NCBI RefSeq assembly: GCF_030815255.1
Contig: NZ_JAUSWN010000009.1
Location: 1-64,000, forward strand
Direction of reading: 5' to 3'
DNA: 64,000 nucleotides
DNA from: Hathewaya limosa
GTDB lineage: Bacteria; Bacillota; Clostridia; Clostridiales; Clostridiaceae
Positions 1-8,407 of the stretch are shown here, piece by piece. The notes under the pieces were generated by a model. That model saw only the letters and a list, made by a program, of their open reading frames with translations, had not been told where the DNA came from and searched no databases. Within the stretch, counting starts at the first letter, position 1. Each line of letters starts with the position of its first letter. Position numbers and translations under genes: made by a program.

Positions 1-47
1 TATAGAAGGTAAAATATTATTAAATTTTCTATAAAACACAAAAAAAC

Positions 48-87
48 GCTGCCGCGTTAGTATAAATTTTTATGCTAATGCGACAGC
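48..87. terminator. Bidirectional terminator hairpin after rluA
   Basis: Arms of 17 nt (48-64 and 71-87) pair around a short AT loop with a few wobbles or mismatches. A run of seven T follows on the minus strand and CCCC plus T6 on the plus strand. It closes the minus-strand pseudouridine synthase gene and could also stop a plus-strand gene lying left of the window. Confidence 0.75.
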
Positions 88-103
88 CCCTTTTTTATTA
101 TTT

Positions 104-1000
104 TTATTTTAACATTTCAATTAACTTATTCATATCTTTTGGTAATTTTGATTCTAAAAATAATTCTTTCTTTGTCTTAGGATGTGGAAATCCTAACTTA
201 TATGCATGCAATGCTTGCCTATTTATGTATTGTAATTCTTCTTCACCATATAAGCTATCCCCATAAATAGGGTGTCCTATATAACTTAAATGAACCCTAA
301 TTTGATGAGTTCTTCCCGTTTCTAACTTTAACCTTACTAAAGAAGCATCTTTAAATTCCTCTATAACCTCATAATAAGTAATAGCCTTTTGACCCTCTTC
401 CATTACTTCTCTTTTTAGACTTTCAGCACATCTTCTTCCTATGGGTGCATCTATAATACCTTTTTTCTTTTCTAACCTTCCATGTACTATTGCTAAATAA
501 ATTTTATCAATATTATTCTTTTCCATCTCTTTAGCCAGTGCCATATGAGAATGTTGATTTTTAGCTATAATAATAAGTCCTGATGTATCTCTATCTAATC
601 TACTTACTAATCTCACAATACATCCTTCATTATTTTCTTTGAAATGATATAACACTCCATTCGAAAGAGTTCCGCTTTGATGACTTCTAGTTGGATGAAC
701 TACCATAAAAGGTGGTTTATTAATTACTATAATATCTTCATCTTCATAAATAATATCAAGTTCCATTTTTTCTGGTGTAATATTTTGGCTTTCTTCACTT
801 TGAAGATCTATCTCTATAATATCATTAGACTTCATTACATAATTAAGTTTTACAATCTCACCATTTACTCTTATTCTTTTTTCTATAGCAGCTTTTTTAA
901 TCAATCTACTTGAAAGTTCCTGTTCATACTTTAAATATTCTCTTAACTTAATTTTCTCTAATATTTCTTTTACTTCTATTTTTAAGGTATTTTTGCTCAT
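104..1000 (-). CDS. RluA-family 23S rRNA/tRNA pseudouridine synthase
   Basis: This 298-residue protein isomerises specific uridines in rRNA or tRNA to pseudouridine in the cytoplasm. An N-terminal S4-like RNA-binding domain (about residues 10-75) precedes the catalytic domain. The RLDRDTSG motif carries the catalytic Asp, and GRTHQIRVH is the conserved C-terminal motif of the RluA/RluD family. The length matches RluD-type enzymes. The ATG at 1000 follows a weak GGA-containing site. It has its own terminator downstream and is separated from ridA by another hairpin, so it may be monocistronic. Which uridine it modifies cannot be read from the sequence. Confidence 0.93.
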   Translation of the reverse strand: MSKNTLKIEVKEILEKIKLREYLKYEQELSSRLIKKAAIEKRIRVNGEIVKLNYVMKSNDIIEIDLQSEESQNITPEKMELDIIYEDEDIIVINKPPFMVVHPTRSHQSGTLSNGVLYHFKENNEGCIVRLVSRLDRDTSGLIIIAKNQHSHMALAKEMEKNNIDKIYLAIVHGRLEKKKGIIDAPIGRRCAESLKREVMEEGQKAITYYEVIEEFKDASLVRLKLETGRTHQIRVHLSYIGHPIYGDSLYGEEELQYINRQALHAYKLGFPHPKTKKELFLESKLPKDMNKLIEMLK

Positions 1001-1043
1001 GCCTTATCTAAAGTTCCTTTCTTTTATATATAAAGTAATTTTA

Positions 1044-1070
1044 AGGCTCTGCTTTATTTTAGCAGAGCCT
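1044..1070. terminator. Hairpin between ridA and rluA
   Basis: A perfect 10-bp stem (1044-1053 with 1061-1070) has a 7-nt loop. The T-rich tail is on the plus-strand side (T7). On the minus strand the stem is preceded by A7 and followed only by TTAAAATT. It lies just past the ridA stop codon, so it probably ends ridA transcription despite the weak U-tract. Confidence 0.55.
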
Positions 1071-1077
1071 AGTTTTT

Positions 1078-1455
1078 TTAAACATATGCTATAGCTTCTA
1101 TTTCAATCAATCCATCTTTAGGTAACTTAGCTACTTGAACACAAGATCTAGCTGGTGCATTTTCCTTAAAATATTCTCCATATACTTCATTAACATCTCC
1201 AAACATATTCATATCCTTTACAAAGATTGTTACCTTTACAACTTTATCTAAAGAACTATTTTGTTTTTCTAATATAGCTTTAACATTCTCCATAGATAAT
1301 TTAGTAGCTTTTTTAATATCTTTACTTTCCATTTCTCCTGTTGCAGGATCAATTGGTAGCTGTCCTGAAGTAAAAATTAAATCTTTAATTTGAATTCCTT
1401 GAGAATATGGTCCTATAGCTTTTGGTGCCTTTTCTGTTGAAATAACTTGTTTCAT
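1078..1455 (-). CDS. ridA: RidA family reactive enamine/imine deaminase
   Basis: This 125-residue protein hydrolyses reactive 2-aminoacrylate-type enamine/imine intermediates released by PLP enzymes, in the cytoplasm as a trimer. The family signature is present: IGPYSQG near the N terminus, the TSGQLP strand, and the C-terminal ARSCVQVAKLP block whose Arg binds the substrate carboxylate. I chose the ATG at 1455 because AAAGGGG sits 8 nt upstream. A longer frame to 1473 would place that ribosome site inside the gene. The gene ends close to the hairpin at 1044-1070 and follows the LCP gene on the same strand with about 20 bp between them. Confidence 0.93.
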   Translation of the reverse strand: MKQVISTEKAPKAIGPYSQGIQIKDLIFTSGQLPIDPATGEMESKDIKKATKLSMENVKAILEKQNSSLDKVVKVTIFVKDMNMFGDVNEVYGEYFKENAPARSCVQVAKLPKDGLIEIEAIAYV

Positions 1456-1475
1456 TATAAAAACCCCTTTCATAA

Positions 1476-2771
1476 TTATTCATTAATATAATCATGGTCA
1501 TATCCCAATAATACAACCACATCATAATCGCCATCTTTTTTTTCATCATTATATTCTACATTTGTAATCTTAAAATCTTCCTTAATTACATTAGCAACAT
1601 CTTTATTTAATCCATTAAATATAATTTTAGTTTTATTTTCCCCTGTTTTATTACCTGATGTAATATTTTTATATCCCTTTTCTTCTATATACTTCTGCAA
1701 ATCTTTAGCAAGCCCTGCTTTTTTAGTTTGATTTAAAATATTTATTTTTATTTGATCTTTATTTATACTTATATAATCAGAATTTTTTATAGAACTTAAA
1801 ACATCTGAGGATAATTTCTCACTATATACAAAATAAGAAATTCTATTTATATATCTTCCTTCTCCTCCTAGAGTTCTAATAGATATATCATTCTTTTTAA
1901 CTCTCATTAATTTTAAAGAATAAGAGATTATATCTCCAGCACTCATATTAGTTTCTACACATTTAGGAATAGTAGAAACTATTTTAGGTAATCTAGGTAT
2001 TATGGTAGGACTTTTTACCTTTTTAAACACTTCTTGTAAAAACTCATGTTGATTTTTAATTCTTCCTATATCACCTTCTGCAAGTCCTGTTCCATCATTA
2101 TTTTTTCTCCATCTAAAGAATTGTTCAGCCTTTGCACCATCTAGATGTTCCTTCTGACCTTTTTTAAAATCAATATGCAAATCTTGTGCATCATCATCAT
2201 ATTTCATATTGGTCATAATTTCCATATCAATACCACCAATAGCATCAATTAGTCCTCTAAAACCAGAATAATCAACTTTGGCATAATAATCTATATGAAT
2301 ATCTAATAACTCTTCTACCTTTTCTACAGTCATCTTAGGCCCACCTAATGCATGAGCAACATTAATTTTTTGAGTTCTTCCATTTATATCTACTTTAGTA
2401 TCCCTTGGTATAGAAACTAAGTTAAGTTTATGCTTTTTTAAGTTATAATTAATTAAAATCATAGTATCAGTTCTTTTGGGGTCATTAGGATTATCTGGAT
2501 CTCCTATATCTACTCCCATAGCTAGAATATTAATAAATTCCTCATTTTTAGGTTTTGTTGAATTTAGTTCTACTGCATTGTTATTAAGTTTTCCTAAATG
2601 GTGCATAGCATATGCTAAAAAACTACAAATCAACACTAAAAAAATTACAAATATGTTTCTAAAAAAATGTCTCTTTTTCTTCTTTTTATATTTTTTAGAA
2701 GAATCATTTTTCTTTTCGCTTAATTTTGTCTTTTTTCTATTCTTTGAAGAATTCTTTTTTTCTTTACTCAT
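1476..2771 (-). CDS. LytR-CpsA-Psr family cell-wall ligase with LytR_C tail
   Basis: This 431-residue type II membrane protein has a Lys/Ser-rich cytoplasmic N terminus (residues 1-35), one membrane segment (about 35-57), an LCP domain (about 80-240) and a C-terminal LytR_C-like domain. LCP enzymes transfer lipid-linked glycopolymers such as teichoic acid or capsule onto peptidoglycan outside the membrane. Supporting motifs are RTDTMILI, SIPRDTKV and the RxxNQHEFL stretch, which supply the Asp and Arg residues that hold pyrophosphate and Mg2+ in this family. GAGGTAATT precedes the ATG at 2771. The gene sits directly downstream of yqeK, an order known in many Firmicutes. The glycopolymer is not predictable. 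Confidence 0.93.
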   Translation of the reverse strand: MSKEKKNSSKNRKKTKLSEKKNDSSKKYKKKKKRHFFRNIFVIFLVLICSFLAYAMHHLGKLNNNAVELNSTKPKNEEFINILAMGVDIGDPDNPNDPKRTDTMILINYNLKKHKLNLVSIPRDTKVDINGRTQKINVAHALGGPKMTVEKVEELLDIHIDYYAKVDYSGFRGLIDAIGGIDMEIMTNMKYDDDAQDLHIDFKKGQKEHLDGAKAEQFFRWRKNNDGTGLAEGDIGRIKNQHEFLQEVFKKVKSPTIIPRLPKIVSTIPKCVETNMSAGDIISYSLKLMRVKKNDISIRTLGGEGRYINRISYFVYSEKLSSDVLSSIKNSDYISINKDQIKINILNQTKKAGLAKDLQKYIEEKGYKNITSGNKTGENKTKIIFNGLNKDVANVIKEDFKITNVEYNDEKKDGDYDVVVLLGYDHDYINE

Positions 2772-2781
2772 AATTACCTCA

Positions 2782-3348
2782 CTACATATTTTTTAAAATA
2801 TAGTTTCTAGCCTTTATAGTATCTAAGTGCAAATACTCTCCTTTTTTAACTACAAATTCTATAGTATTATCAAAGGCTTTTAATAATGCTTTATCCAAAT
2901 CCTCTTTGGCTAATTTTCTTAATTCTTCTACACCAGGATATACTCTATTTTCTTCAATAAAATCTGCTAAATAAATAACCTTTTCTAGTATAGTCATATC
3001 TTCTTTTCCTGTGGTATGATAAATTATAGCTTGCAAAACTTCTTCATCTGTAACATTCATCACATGTTTTGCTATATATGCACTACAAAATCCATGCATA
3101 ATTTGTGGATTATTTTTTATAAGAAAGTCCAATTTATAATTTTCTTTTTTTAAGATTTCTATAATTTCTTCATCACACATATTTTTTGCTACATCATGTA
3201 ATAATGCTCCCAATTTAGCTTTATTTTCATCACAACCATATTTTTTTGAAAGCTCTTCTGCAGCTTTAACTACACCTAAAGTATGTTTAAATCTATTTTC
3301 TTTAAGATGTGCTTTAAGATATTCTACCATCTTTTCTTTAGGCCACAC
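2782..3348 (-). CDS. yqeK: YqeK-type HD-domain Ap4A hydrolase
   Basis: This 188-residue HD-domain phosphohydrolase belongs to the YqeK family, whose members symmetrically cleave diadenosine tetraphosphate to ADP. The metal-binding His of the first helix (KHTLGV) and the HD pair in ALLHDVAKN are visible, as is the later HTTG motif. The start is GTG at 3348 after a GGTGGTGAT stretch; an ATG at 3330 is possible but has a poorer ribosome site. It lies 18 bp after nadD and 10 bp before the LCP gene, so these are probably co-transcribed. Confidence 0.9.
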   Translation of the reverse strand: MWPKEKMVEYLKAHLKENRFKHTLGVVKAAEELSKKYGCDENKAKLGALLHDVAKNMCDEEIIEILKKENYKLDFLIKNNPQIMHGFCSAYIAKHVMNVTDEEVLQAIIYHTTGKEDMTILEKVIYLADFIEENRVYPGVEELRKLAKEDLDKALLKAFDNTIEFVVKKGEYLHLDTIKARNYILKNM

Positions 3349-3366
3349 TTATATCACCACCACTGT

Positions 3367-3969
3367 TTATTTATATAAATTTAATGCTCTAATAGTATTA
3401 TATACCCCTTTAGGCATTAAATAATCTACTCTCTTGTTTTCTTTTAATCTTTTTCTAAGCTCTGTAGATGAAATTTCTAACAAAGGAGCTTGCAATATTT
3501 TAATCTTAGTATTATATTTTCTTTCTATATACTTTTTTTGATTTATAATATCTTTTTCATTATAACCTTTTCTAGGAAAAACTACAAGATTACAGTTTTT
3601 AAATATTTCTTCTGTATTTTTCCATTTTTCAAGATCAAATAAACAATCCGCCCCTGTTATGAAGTACCACTCTGTACTCTTTTCTTTTTCTTTAAAATAC
3701 TTAACTGTTTCATATGTATAACTTTTTTTCTTTTTATTTATTTCATAATCGCATACTTCAAAAGCTTTTTCATCTCGTATAGCCATTTTTACTAATTCAT
3801 ATCTTAAGTAAGCTGAAGTAATATTATTTAAACTTTTGTGTGGAGGATTTCCAGTAGGTATAAAATAAAGTTTATCTAAGTTTAAATCATAAAATGTTTC
3901 ATATGCAATATTAAGGTGTCCATTATGAATTGGATCAAAGGTACCTCCAAAAATTCCTTTTTTCATCAT
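3367..3969 (-). CDS. nadD: Nicotinate-nucleotide adenylyltransferase
   Basis: This 200-residue cytoplasmic enzyme adenylates nicotinate mononucleotide to deamido-NAD, a common step of NAD synthesis. The nucleotidyltransferase signature GGTFDPIHNGH is at residues 8-18, and the ISSTELRKRL motif (SSTxxR) near the C terminus completes the ATP site. The length is typical. Two adjacent ATG codons (3969 and 3966) follow AGAGG. It is the first gene of the nadD-yqeK-LCP group and is separated from yhbY by the hairpin at 4005-4033. Confidence 0.96.
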   Translation of the reverse strand: MMKKGIFGGTFDPIHNGHLNIAYETFYDLNLDKLYFIPTGNPPHKSLNNITSAYLRYELVKMAIRDEKAFEVCDYEINKKKKSYTYETVKYFKEKEKSTEWYFITGADCLFDLEKWKNTEEIFKNCNLVVFPRKGYNEKDIINQKKYIERKYNTKIKILQAPLLEISSTELRKRLKENKRVDYLMPKGVYNTIRALNLYK

Positions 3970-4004
3970 ATTTAAAACCTCTTTTTAATATTTAAAATAT
4001 AGAA

Positions 4005-4033
4005 ATAAGTGCCAGAGAAATTCTAGCACTTAT
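4005..4033 (-). terminator. Terminator-like hairpin after yhbY
   Basis: An 8-bp outer stem (4005-4012 with 4026-4033) continues with a few inner pairs. A T-rich minus-strand tail (TTTCTATATTTT) follows. It lies just past the yhbY stop codon. The tail is loose, so some read-through into nadD is likely. Confidence 0.5.
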
Positions 4034-4039
4034 CTTATA

Positions 4040-4327
4040 TTATAATTCAATTTTAGGTTTTTTAGTAGATTTTCTATATATAACAAGTTTATTTCCTATT
4101 ACTTGAACTCCTTCACAATTAAGTTCCTCACATAGAATTTCGCTTGCTTCTCTTGATGTTATTCCACTAGTTTCTAAAACCTTAATTTTAATAAGTTCTC
4201 TAGCCTCTAATGCATCACTTATTTGATTTAATAAATTCTCTTCTACTCCATATTTTCCTATTTGAAAAATAGGGTCCATAGAATTCGCTAATTTTCTTAG
4301 CATAGCTCTTTGCTTTGATGTTATCAT
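4040..4327 (-). CDS. yhbY: YhbY/CRM-domain ribosome assembly RNA-binding protein
   Basis: This 95-residue single CRM-domain protein binds pre-50S particles and takes part in large-subunit assembly. The family start (MITSKQRAMLRKLAN), the GKYG loop and the REASEILCEEL helix are present. The start is the ATG at 4327, preceded by AGGAGGAAATTT. The frame extends 39 bp further upstream into the end of obg, but that would bury the ribosome site. It follows obg at about 10 bp, so the two assembly factors are likely co-expressed. Confidence 0.94.
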   Translation of the reverse strand: MITSKQRAMLRKLANSMDPIFQIGKYGVEENLLNQISDALEARELIKIKVLETSGITSREASEILCEELNCEGVQVIGNKLVIYRKSTKKPKIEL

Positions 4328-4337
4328 AAATTTCCTC

Positions 4338-5615
4338 CTAGAATATATACTCAAATTCAAAATCATTTACTCTTACTATATTTCCCTCTTGGATACCCAT
4401 TGCTCTTAATTCATCAAGAATTCCTTTATTCTTTAATACCTTATGGAAATATCTTAGTGAATCTGCATCATTAACATTAACAGCGCTTAATAATCTGTCT
4501 ACAAAAGAACCTGTAATAGTATATATTCCTTCTTCGGAAGTATCAATTTCATAAGTAAATTTCTTATCTTCTTCTATAAACTTATCTTCTTCTGCAATTT
4601 CAAGTTCAGTAACTGGTATAGTTGAAAGAATTCTAGCACTTTCTTTCATAAGTTCCTCAACGCCCTGACCTGTAGCTGCTGATATTTTAAATACCTTATC
4701 ATAGCCTATTTCTTTCATTGCTTCTTCGAATTTTTTAAAGTCTTCCTCATCATATAACATATCAGCCTTATTAGCTGCTAAAATTTGTGGTCTATCCCAT
4801 AGTTTAATGCTATAATTTTTTAATTCTTCATTTATTTTCTTAACATCCTCAATAGGATCTCTTCCTTCTAATCCTGATATATCAACTACATGAACAAGTA
4901 ATCTGGTTCTTTCTACGTGTTTTAAAAATTCTATACCAAGTCCTACACCTTCTGCAGCACCTTCTATAATACCAGGTATGTCAGCAATAACAAAACTATC
5001 AATTCCTTTTAAATCAACAACTCCAAGGTTTGGTTTTAAAGTAGTAAAATGATAGTTTGCAATTTTAGGCTTTGCTTTAGATACTACAGATAAAAGTGTT
5101 GATTTTCCTACATTTGGAAAACCTATTAATCCTACGTCTGCAAGAAGTTTAAGCTCTAATTTTATATATCTTTCTTCACCTGGCATCCCTGGTTCTGCGA
5201 AATTAGGTGCCTGTCTAGTAGGTGTAGCAAATTTAACATTTCCCTTTCCACCTTTTCCACCTTTAGCAACTACACAAGTATCTCCATGGTGTGAAAGATC
5301 AGCCATTACTTTATTTGTATCATAATCAATAACTACTGTTCCCATAGGAACTTTAATAGATAAACTTTCTCCATCTTTACCATAACATTTAGATCCTGAA
5401 CCATTAGTTCCTCTTTCTGCTACGTATTTTTTCTTATATGTGAAATCCATTAGTGTTGTCATATCTTTGTCTGCAATCAGAGTAACTGATCCACCTCTTC
5501 CACCATCTCCACCATCTGGTCCACCTAATGCTATATATTTTTCTCTTCTAAAATGAATGGATCCGTCTCCTCCATCACCAGATTTAACAAAAATTCTAGC
5601 CTTATCTATAAACAT
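4338..5615 (-). CDS. obg: GTPase Obg (CgtA)
   Basis: This essential 425-residue GTPase works in 50S assembly and the stress response. The glycine-rich Obg fold covers about residues 1-158 with repeated GGDGG/GGKGGKGN turns. The G domain follows with G1 GFPNVGKST at about 165, G3 DIPG and G4 NKAD. A C-terminal OCT domain (about 345-425) is present, as expected for Firmicute Obg. The gene heads the obg-yhbY pair and is preceded by a 258-bp gap that ends at the rpmA terminator. Confidence 0.97.
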   Translation of the reverse strand: MFIDKARIFVKSGDGGDGSIHFRREKYIALGGPDGGDGGRGGSVTLIADKDMTTLMDFTYKKKYVAERGTNGSGSKCYGKDGESLSIKVPMGTVVIDYDTNKVMADLSHHGDTCVVAKGGKGGKGNVKFATPTRQAPNFAEPGMPGEERYIKLELKLLADVGLIGFPNVGKSTLLSVVSKAKPKIANYHFTTLKPNLGVVDLKGIDSFVIADIPGIIEGAAEGVGLGIEFLKHVERTRLLVHVVDISGLEGRDPIEDVKKINEELKNYSIKLWDRPQILAANKADMLYDEEDFKKFEEAMKEIGYDKVFKISAATGQGVEELMKESARILSTIPVTELEIAEEDKFIEEDKKFTYEIDTSEEGIYTITGSFVDRLLSAVNVNDADSLRYFHKVLKNKGILDELRAMGIQEGNIVRVNDFEFEYIF

Positions 5616-5838
5616 ATTCTCACCTTGCCTTCTTATGTTTTATTATTTTTTATTTTCTTTCATGCTTTTATTATAATTTATATATCCGTTATATATCCAT
5701 AAACCCATAAACTCCCAGAAACTTCCACGATATAATTTCTTTTTAGTAAAAAGTCTTTATCCTAACAAAACAATCCTTATATACTTTAATTATATTATTG
5801 ACTACTTTATATTTTATAATCTATTTCTTAATTTTAAA

Positions 5839-5862
5839 AAAGCACCCAAACTAGGGTGCTTT
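5839..5862 (-). terminator. Intrinsic terminator of the rplU-prp-rpmA operon
   Basis: The stem AGCACCC/GGGTGCT (5841-5847 with 5854-5860) is extended by A-T pairs and followed on the minus strand by TTTTTAAAAT. It lies 12 bp past the rpmA stop codon. Confidence 0.85.
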
Positions 5863-5873
5863 AATTACACGTA

Positions 5874-6182
5874 TTACTCAGCCATAGCTTCTTCTATTTC
5901 AACTTCAACTGGGTAAACACTTGCTTTTTTCTTATCTTTTCCAACTCTTTCGAATTTTAAAATTCCATCAACTTTAGCGTATAAAGTGTCATCTCCACCG
6001 ATACCTACGTTAAAACCTGGATGGATTTTAGTTCCTCTTTGTCTTACAAGAATGTTTCCTGCAAGTACAAATTGACCATCAGCACGTTTAGCACCAAGTC
6101 TCTTAGACTCACTGTCTCTACCGTTCTTTGAGCTACCTACCCCTTTTTTGTGGGCAAATAACTGAAGGTTCATTAATAACAT
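5874..6182 (-). CDS. rpmA: 50S ribosomal protein L27, with Prp-cleaved N-extension
   Basis: This 102-residue ribosomal protein reaches the peptidyl-transferase centre of the 50S subunit. It begins MLLMNLQLF followed by AHKKGVGSSKNGRDS. The first nine residues are the Firmicute-type extension that Prp removes, by analogy with S. aureus after Phe9, leaving AHKKG as in mature E. coli L27. I chose the ATG at 6182 because AGGAGG lies 9 nt upstream; the frame extends to 6203 but only inside the prp 3' end. It is the last gene of rplU-prp-rpmA and has a terminator downstream. Confidence 0.97.
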   Translation of the reverse strand: MLLMNLQLFAHKKGVGSSKNGRDSESKRLGAKRADGQFVLAGNILVRQRGTKIHPGFNVGIGGDDTLYAKVDGILKFERVGKDKKKASVYPVEVEIEEAMAE

Positions 6183-6186
6183 GGTA

Positions 6187-6519
6187 TTACACCTCCTCTT
6201 CAATTACCTTAATGTAATCACCGTACAGTTGTTCTAAACTTTTTATTCCTAAAAGCATTGTTTTCATTAAAACTTGACTTTTTTCAATTTCTTCTAAGGA
6301 ATTATGGCTTAAATCTAAACTCATTAATCCTTGATTTTCATCGACCTTAATCTCTGGCTCTATGTACAATATCTCTGTTATTCCATTTGCAATAGTATAA
6401 CTTATAGAGGATACTGAACTACATATTATGTCAAAGCCCGGATCTGCATATCCTGCATGGCCGGAAATCTTAAAAAATACAATGTTATCATGCTTTCGTT
6501 TAAATCTAGCAGTAATCAT
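6187..6519 (-). CDS. prp: Ribosomal-processing cysteine protease Prp
   Basis: This 110-residue cysteine protease (YsxB family) removes the N-terminal extension of L27. The catalytic His (GHAGYA, about residue 22) and Cys (DIICSSVS, about residue 34) dyad is intact. Its place between rplU and rpmA is the usual one in Firmicutes, and the cleavable leader on L27 downstream supports the function. The start codon lies 3 nt after the L21 stop codon with only a weak purine-rich site, so translation is probably coupled to rplU. Confidence 0.95.
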   Translation of the reverse strand: MITARFKRKHDNIVFFKISGHAGYADPGFDIICSSVSSISYTIANGITEILYIEPEIKVDENQGLMSLDLSHNSLEEIEKSQVLMKTMLLGIKSLEQLYGDYIKVIEEEV

Positions 6520-6522
6520 AAA

Positions 6523-6834
6523 TTATGCTTGGATCTTTTCTATTTGAAGTTTAGTGTATAATTGTCTGTGACCTTTTTTCTTTCTGAAGTCTTCTTTAGG
6601 TTTGTATTTGAATACGATAACCTTTTTAGCTTTTCCTTGTTCTAAAACTTTAGCAACAACTTTAGCTCCTTCAACTACAGGTTTTCCTACAACTAAACCT
6701 TCTTCTTTACCTACTGCTAAAACATCTTGTAATTCAACAGTAGCTTCAACTTCAGCATTCAATTTTTCAACGTATATTACGTCTCCTTCTTGAACTCTGT
6801 ATTGTTTACCACCAGTTGCAATAATTGCGTACAT
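6523..6834 (-). CDS. rplU: 50S ribosomal protein L21
   Basis: This 103-residue ribosomal protein binds 23S rRNA domain I. It starts MYAIIATGGKQYRV, the canonical L21 N terminus, and ends with the KKGHRQLYTKLQI region. GGAGGTG precedes the ATG at 6834. It is the first gene of the operon and lies behind a structured leader (6835-6920), consistent with autogenous control. Confidence 0.97.
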   Translation of the reverse strand: MYAIIATGGKQYRVQEGDVIYVEKLNAEVEATVELQDVLAVGKEEGLVVGKPVVEGAKVVAKVLEQGKAKKVIVFKYKPKEDFRKKKGHRQLYTKLQIEKIQA

Positions 6835-6920
6835 TCGAAAGCACCTCCTCTATCCAATCTCGCCACTTAGGTACATTAATAAAATAATGTTTTCTAAAAA
6901 CCATTGTGTGCGGCCTACAA
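6835..6920 (-). promoter_or_regulatory. L21-type ribosomal protein leader RNA
   Basis: The 85-nt untranslated leader contains TGTAGGCCGCACA, then GTACCTAAGTGGCGAG and finally the AGGAGGTGC ribosome site. These blocks match what I remember of the Firmicute L21 leader, thought to bind excess L21 and repress translation. No covariance search was run. Confidence 0.65.
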
Positions 6921-6925
6921 AAGCC

Positions 6926-6954
6926 ATTTTATCATATAATTAATTCTTTGTAAA
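6926..6954 (-). promoter_or_regulatory. SigA-type promoter for rplU-prp-rpmA
   Basis: On the minus strand TTTACA (6949-6954) and TAAAAT (6926-6931) are separated by exactly 17 bp, with TG one base before the -10. Transcription would begin near 6919, at the 5' end of the L21 leader. Confidence 0.6.
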
Positions 6955-7002
6955 GATTTAATTATACTTGTACTTTTAATTTTTTTTGGGCTTTCACTTC
7001 TT

Positions 7003-8397
7003 TTAAAAAAGAATTTTTTCTATTACTATTTTATCTAAATTTTCCTTAAAGTCAATATCTAATAAATAATTTTTTAAATTTATTTCCTTTAAAAATTTAT
7101 TTTTATCTTTTTCAACGTCATTTTTATAAAACATAGGAATTGTTACTTTTAATTTCATATTATGTTCTAAACTTAAATTTTTAATTTTATTTCTTACATA
7201 AAATTTAAAATAATCTAAGCTTACTCTATTAATATTAATAAAATTATTATCAATACTTTCATCTAAATATTCATATATATTTTTCCCACGTCTTTCTCTA
7301 ACTATGTGAACTAAATTTAATTCATTAAAATCTTTTATAGTAACTTTATTTCTATCTTTATAAAAACCTTTTTTTAAAACTTTTATAACTTCTTCTTTAT
7401 GTCTTTTACTTTTTATATTGATAAAATCAATTATTATTATTCCGCTTAAATTCCTGCTCATAATAAGTGATGGGATTTTTTCTGCACATTGAAGGTTTAT
7501 ATTTTCTTCTTTTATATTAGGACATTCTATTTTGTTAGATCCTGAATTTATATCAATTACCGTTAAAGCTTCCATCCTATCAATTACCATATTACCGCCA
7601 GAATTTAAAAAAACCTTTTTATTTCTAAGATCTAAAATTTTTTCTTCTAAATGAAATTTTTCTATTAAGAAGCTCTCTTCTATAAATGTTACTTTAAAGT
7701 TTTTTCTCTGTTCTTCATTTATATTATCTATGTATTCGTCTACATATTCTTTTATAGTTTTATCATTTATAATAAACTCATAACTTTCATTTGCATCAAT
7801 AGTATATATACATTCTTTTAAAATTCCATGACTATTATATACTTCTCCTACTTTGGTAGAAAAACTTTCTTTTTTTAATATTTCTGAAAATTTATTATGT
7901 AGTCTTGTAAATTCTTTCTTTATTTCTTCTTCAGAAACATTTTCACTTTTACCTTTAAAAATAATATCTAAATTTCCTACTTCAAATAGATTTTTAACAT
8001 TACTTTTAAACTCTTTATTAACTATCTTTTTAGAACAGATTACTTTTCCTGTTCCTCTACTTAATACTATATAGTTTCCCCCTAATGAGATTTTAGAGGT
8101 TACAACTGCTCCTTTTTCTCCTATTTCTTCTTTTAAAATTTCCACAAGAACATATTCACCTATTTTTAAATTTTTATGTGCCTTTTCTTTATTCATAAAA
8201 CAATTTTTATTTGTTCCTATATTAACAAAATAGCCATTAATTCTAGGGGCTATATTCTCTATAGCCCCTAAATAAATATGCCCTATTTTAGGTGAAAAAT
8301 CTTCTTTCTCCATCAGACACAATATTATATCTTTTTCTTGGTCTAGTTTTAGAATTCTTGTGTAATTTTCATTTTTTTCTATGTAAACCTTGACCAT
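7003..8397 (-). CDS. Ribonuclease E/G family endoribonuclease
   Basis: This 464-residue endoribonuclease acts in rRNA maturation or mRNA decay. An S1-like RNA-binding domain occupies about residues 38-120. The catalytic region keeps the two metal-binding Asp segments VIDINSGS and IIIDFIN known from RNase E and RNase G. I do not see the CPxC zinc-link motif that joins E. coli RNase E/G protomers after the RERRG segment, so oligomerisation may differ. AGGTGG precedes the ATG at 8397. It follows the radical-SAM pair at 10 bp, a common clostridial arrangement. Confidence 0.9.
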   Translation of the reverse strand: MVKVYIEKNENYTRILKLDQEKDIILCLMEKEDFSPKIGHIYLGAIENIAPRINGYFVNIGTNKNCFMNKEKAHKNLKIGEYVLVEILKEEIGEKGAVVTSKISLGGNYIVLSRGTGKVICSKKIVNKEFKSNVKNLFEVGNLDIIFKGKSENVSEEEIKKEFTRLHNKFSEILKKESFSTKVGEVYNSHGILKECIYTIDANESYEFIINDKTIKEYVDEYIDNINEEQRKNFKVTFIEESFLIEKFHLEEKILDLRNKKVFLNSGGNMVIDRMEALTVIDINSGSNKIECPNIKEENINLQCAEKIPSLIMSRNLSGIIIIDFINIKSKRHKEEVIKVLKKGFYKDRNKVTIKDFNELNLVHIVRERRGKNIYEYLDESIDNNFININRVSLDYFKFYVRNKIKNLSLEHNMKLKVTIPMFYKNDVEKDKNKFLKEINLKNYLLDIDFKENLDKIVIEKILF

Positions 8398-8407
8398 TTA
8401 ATACCAC

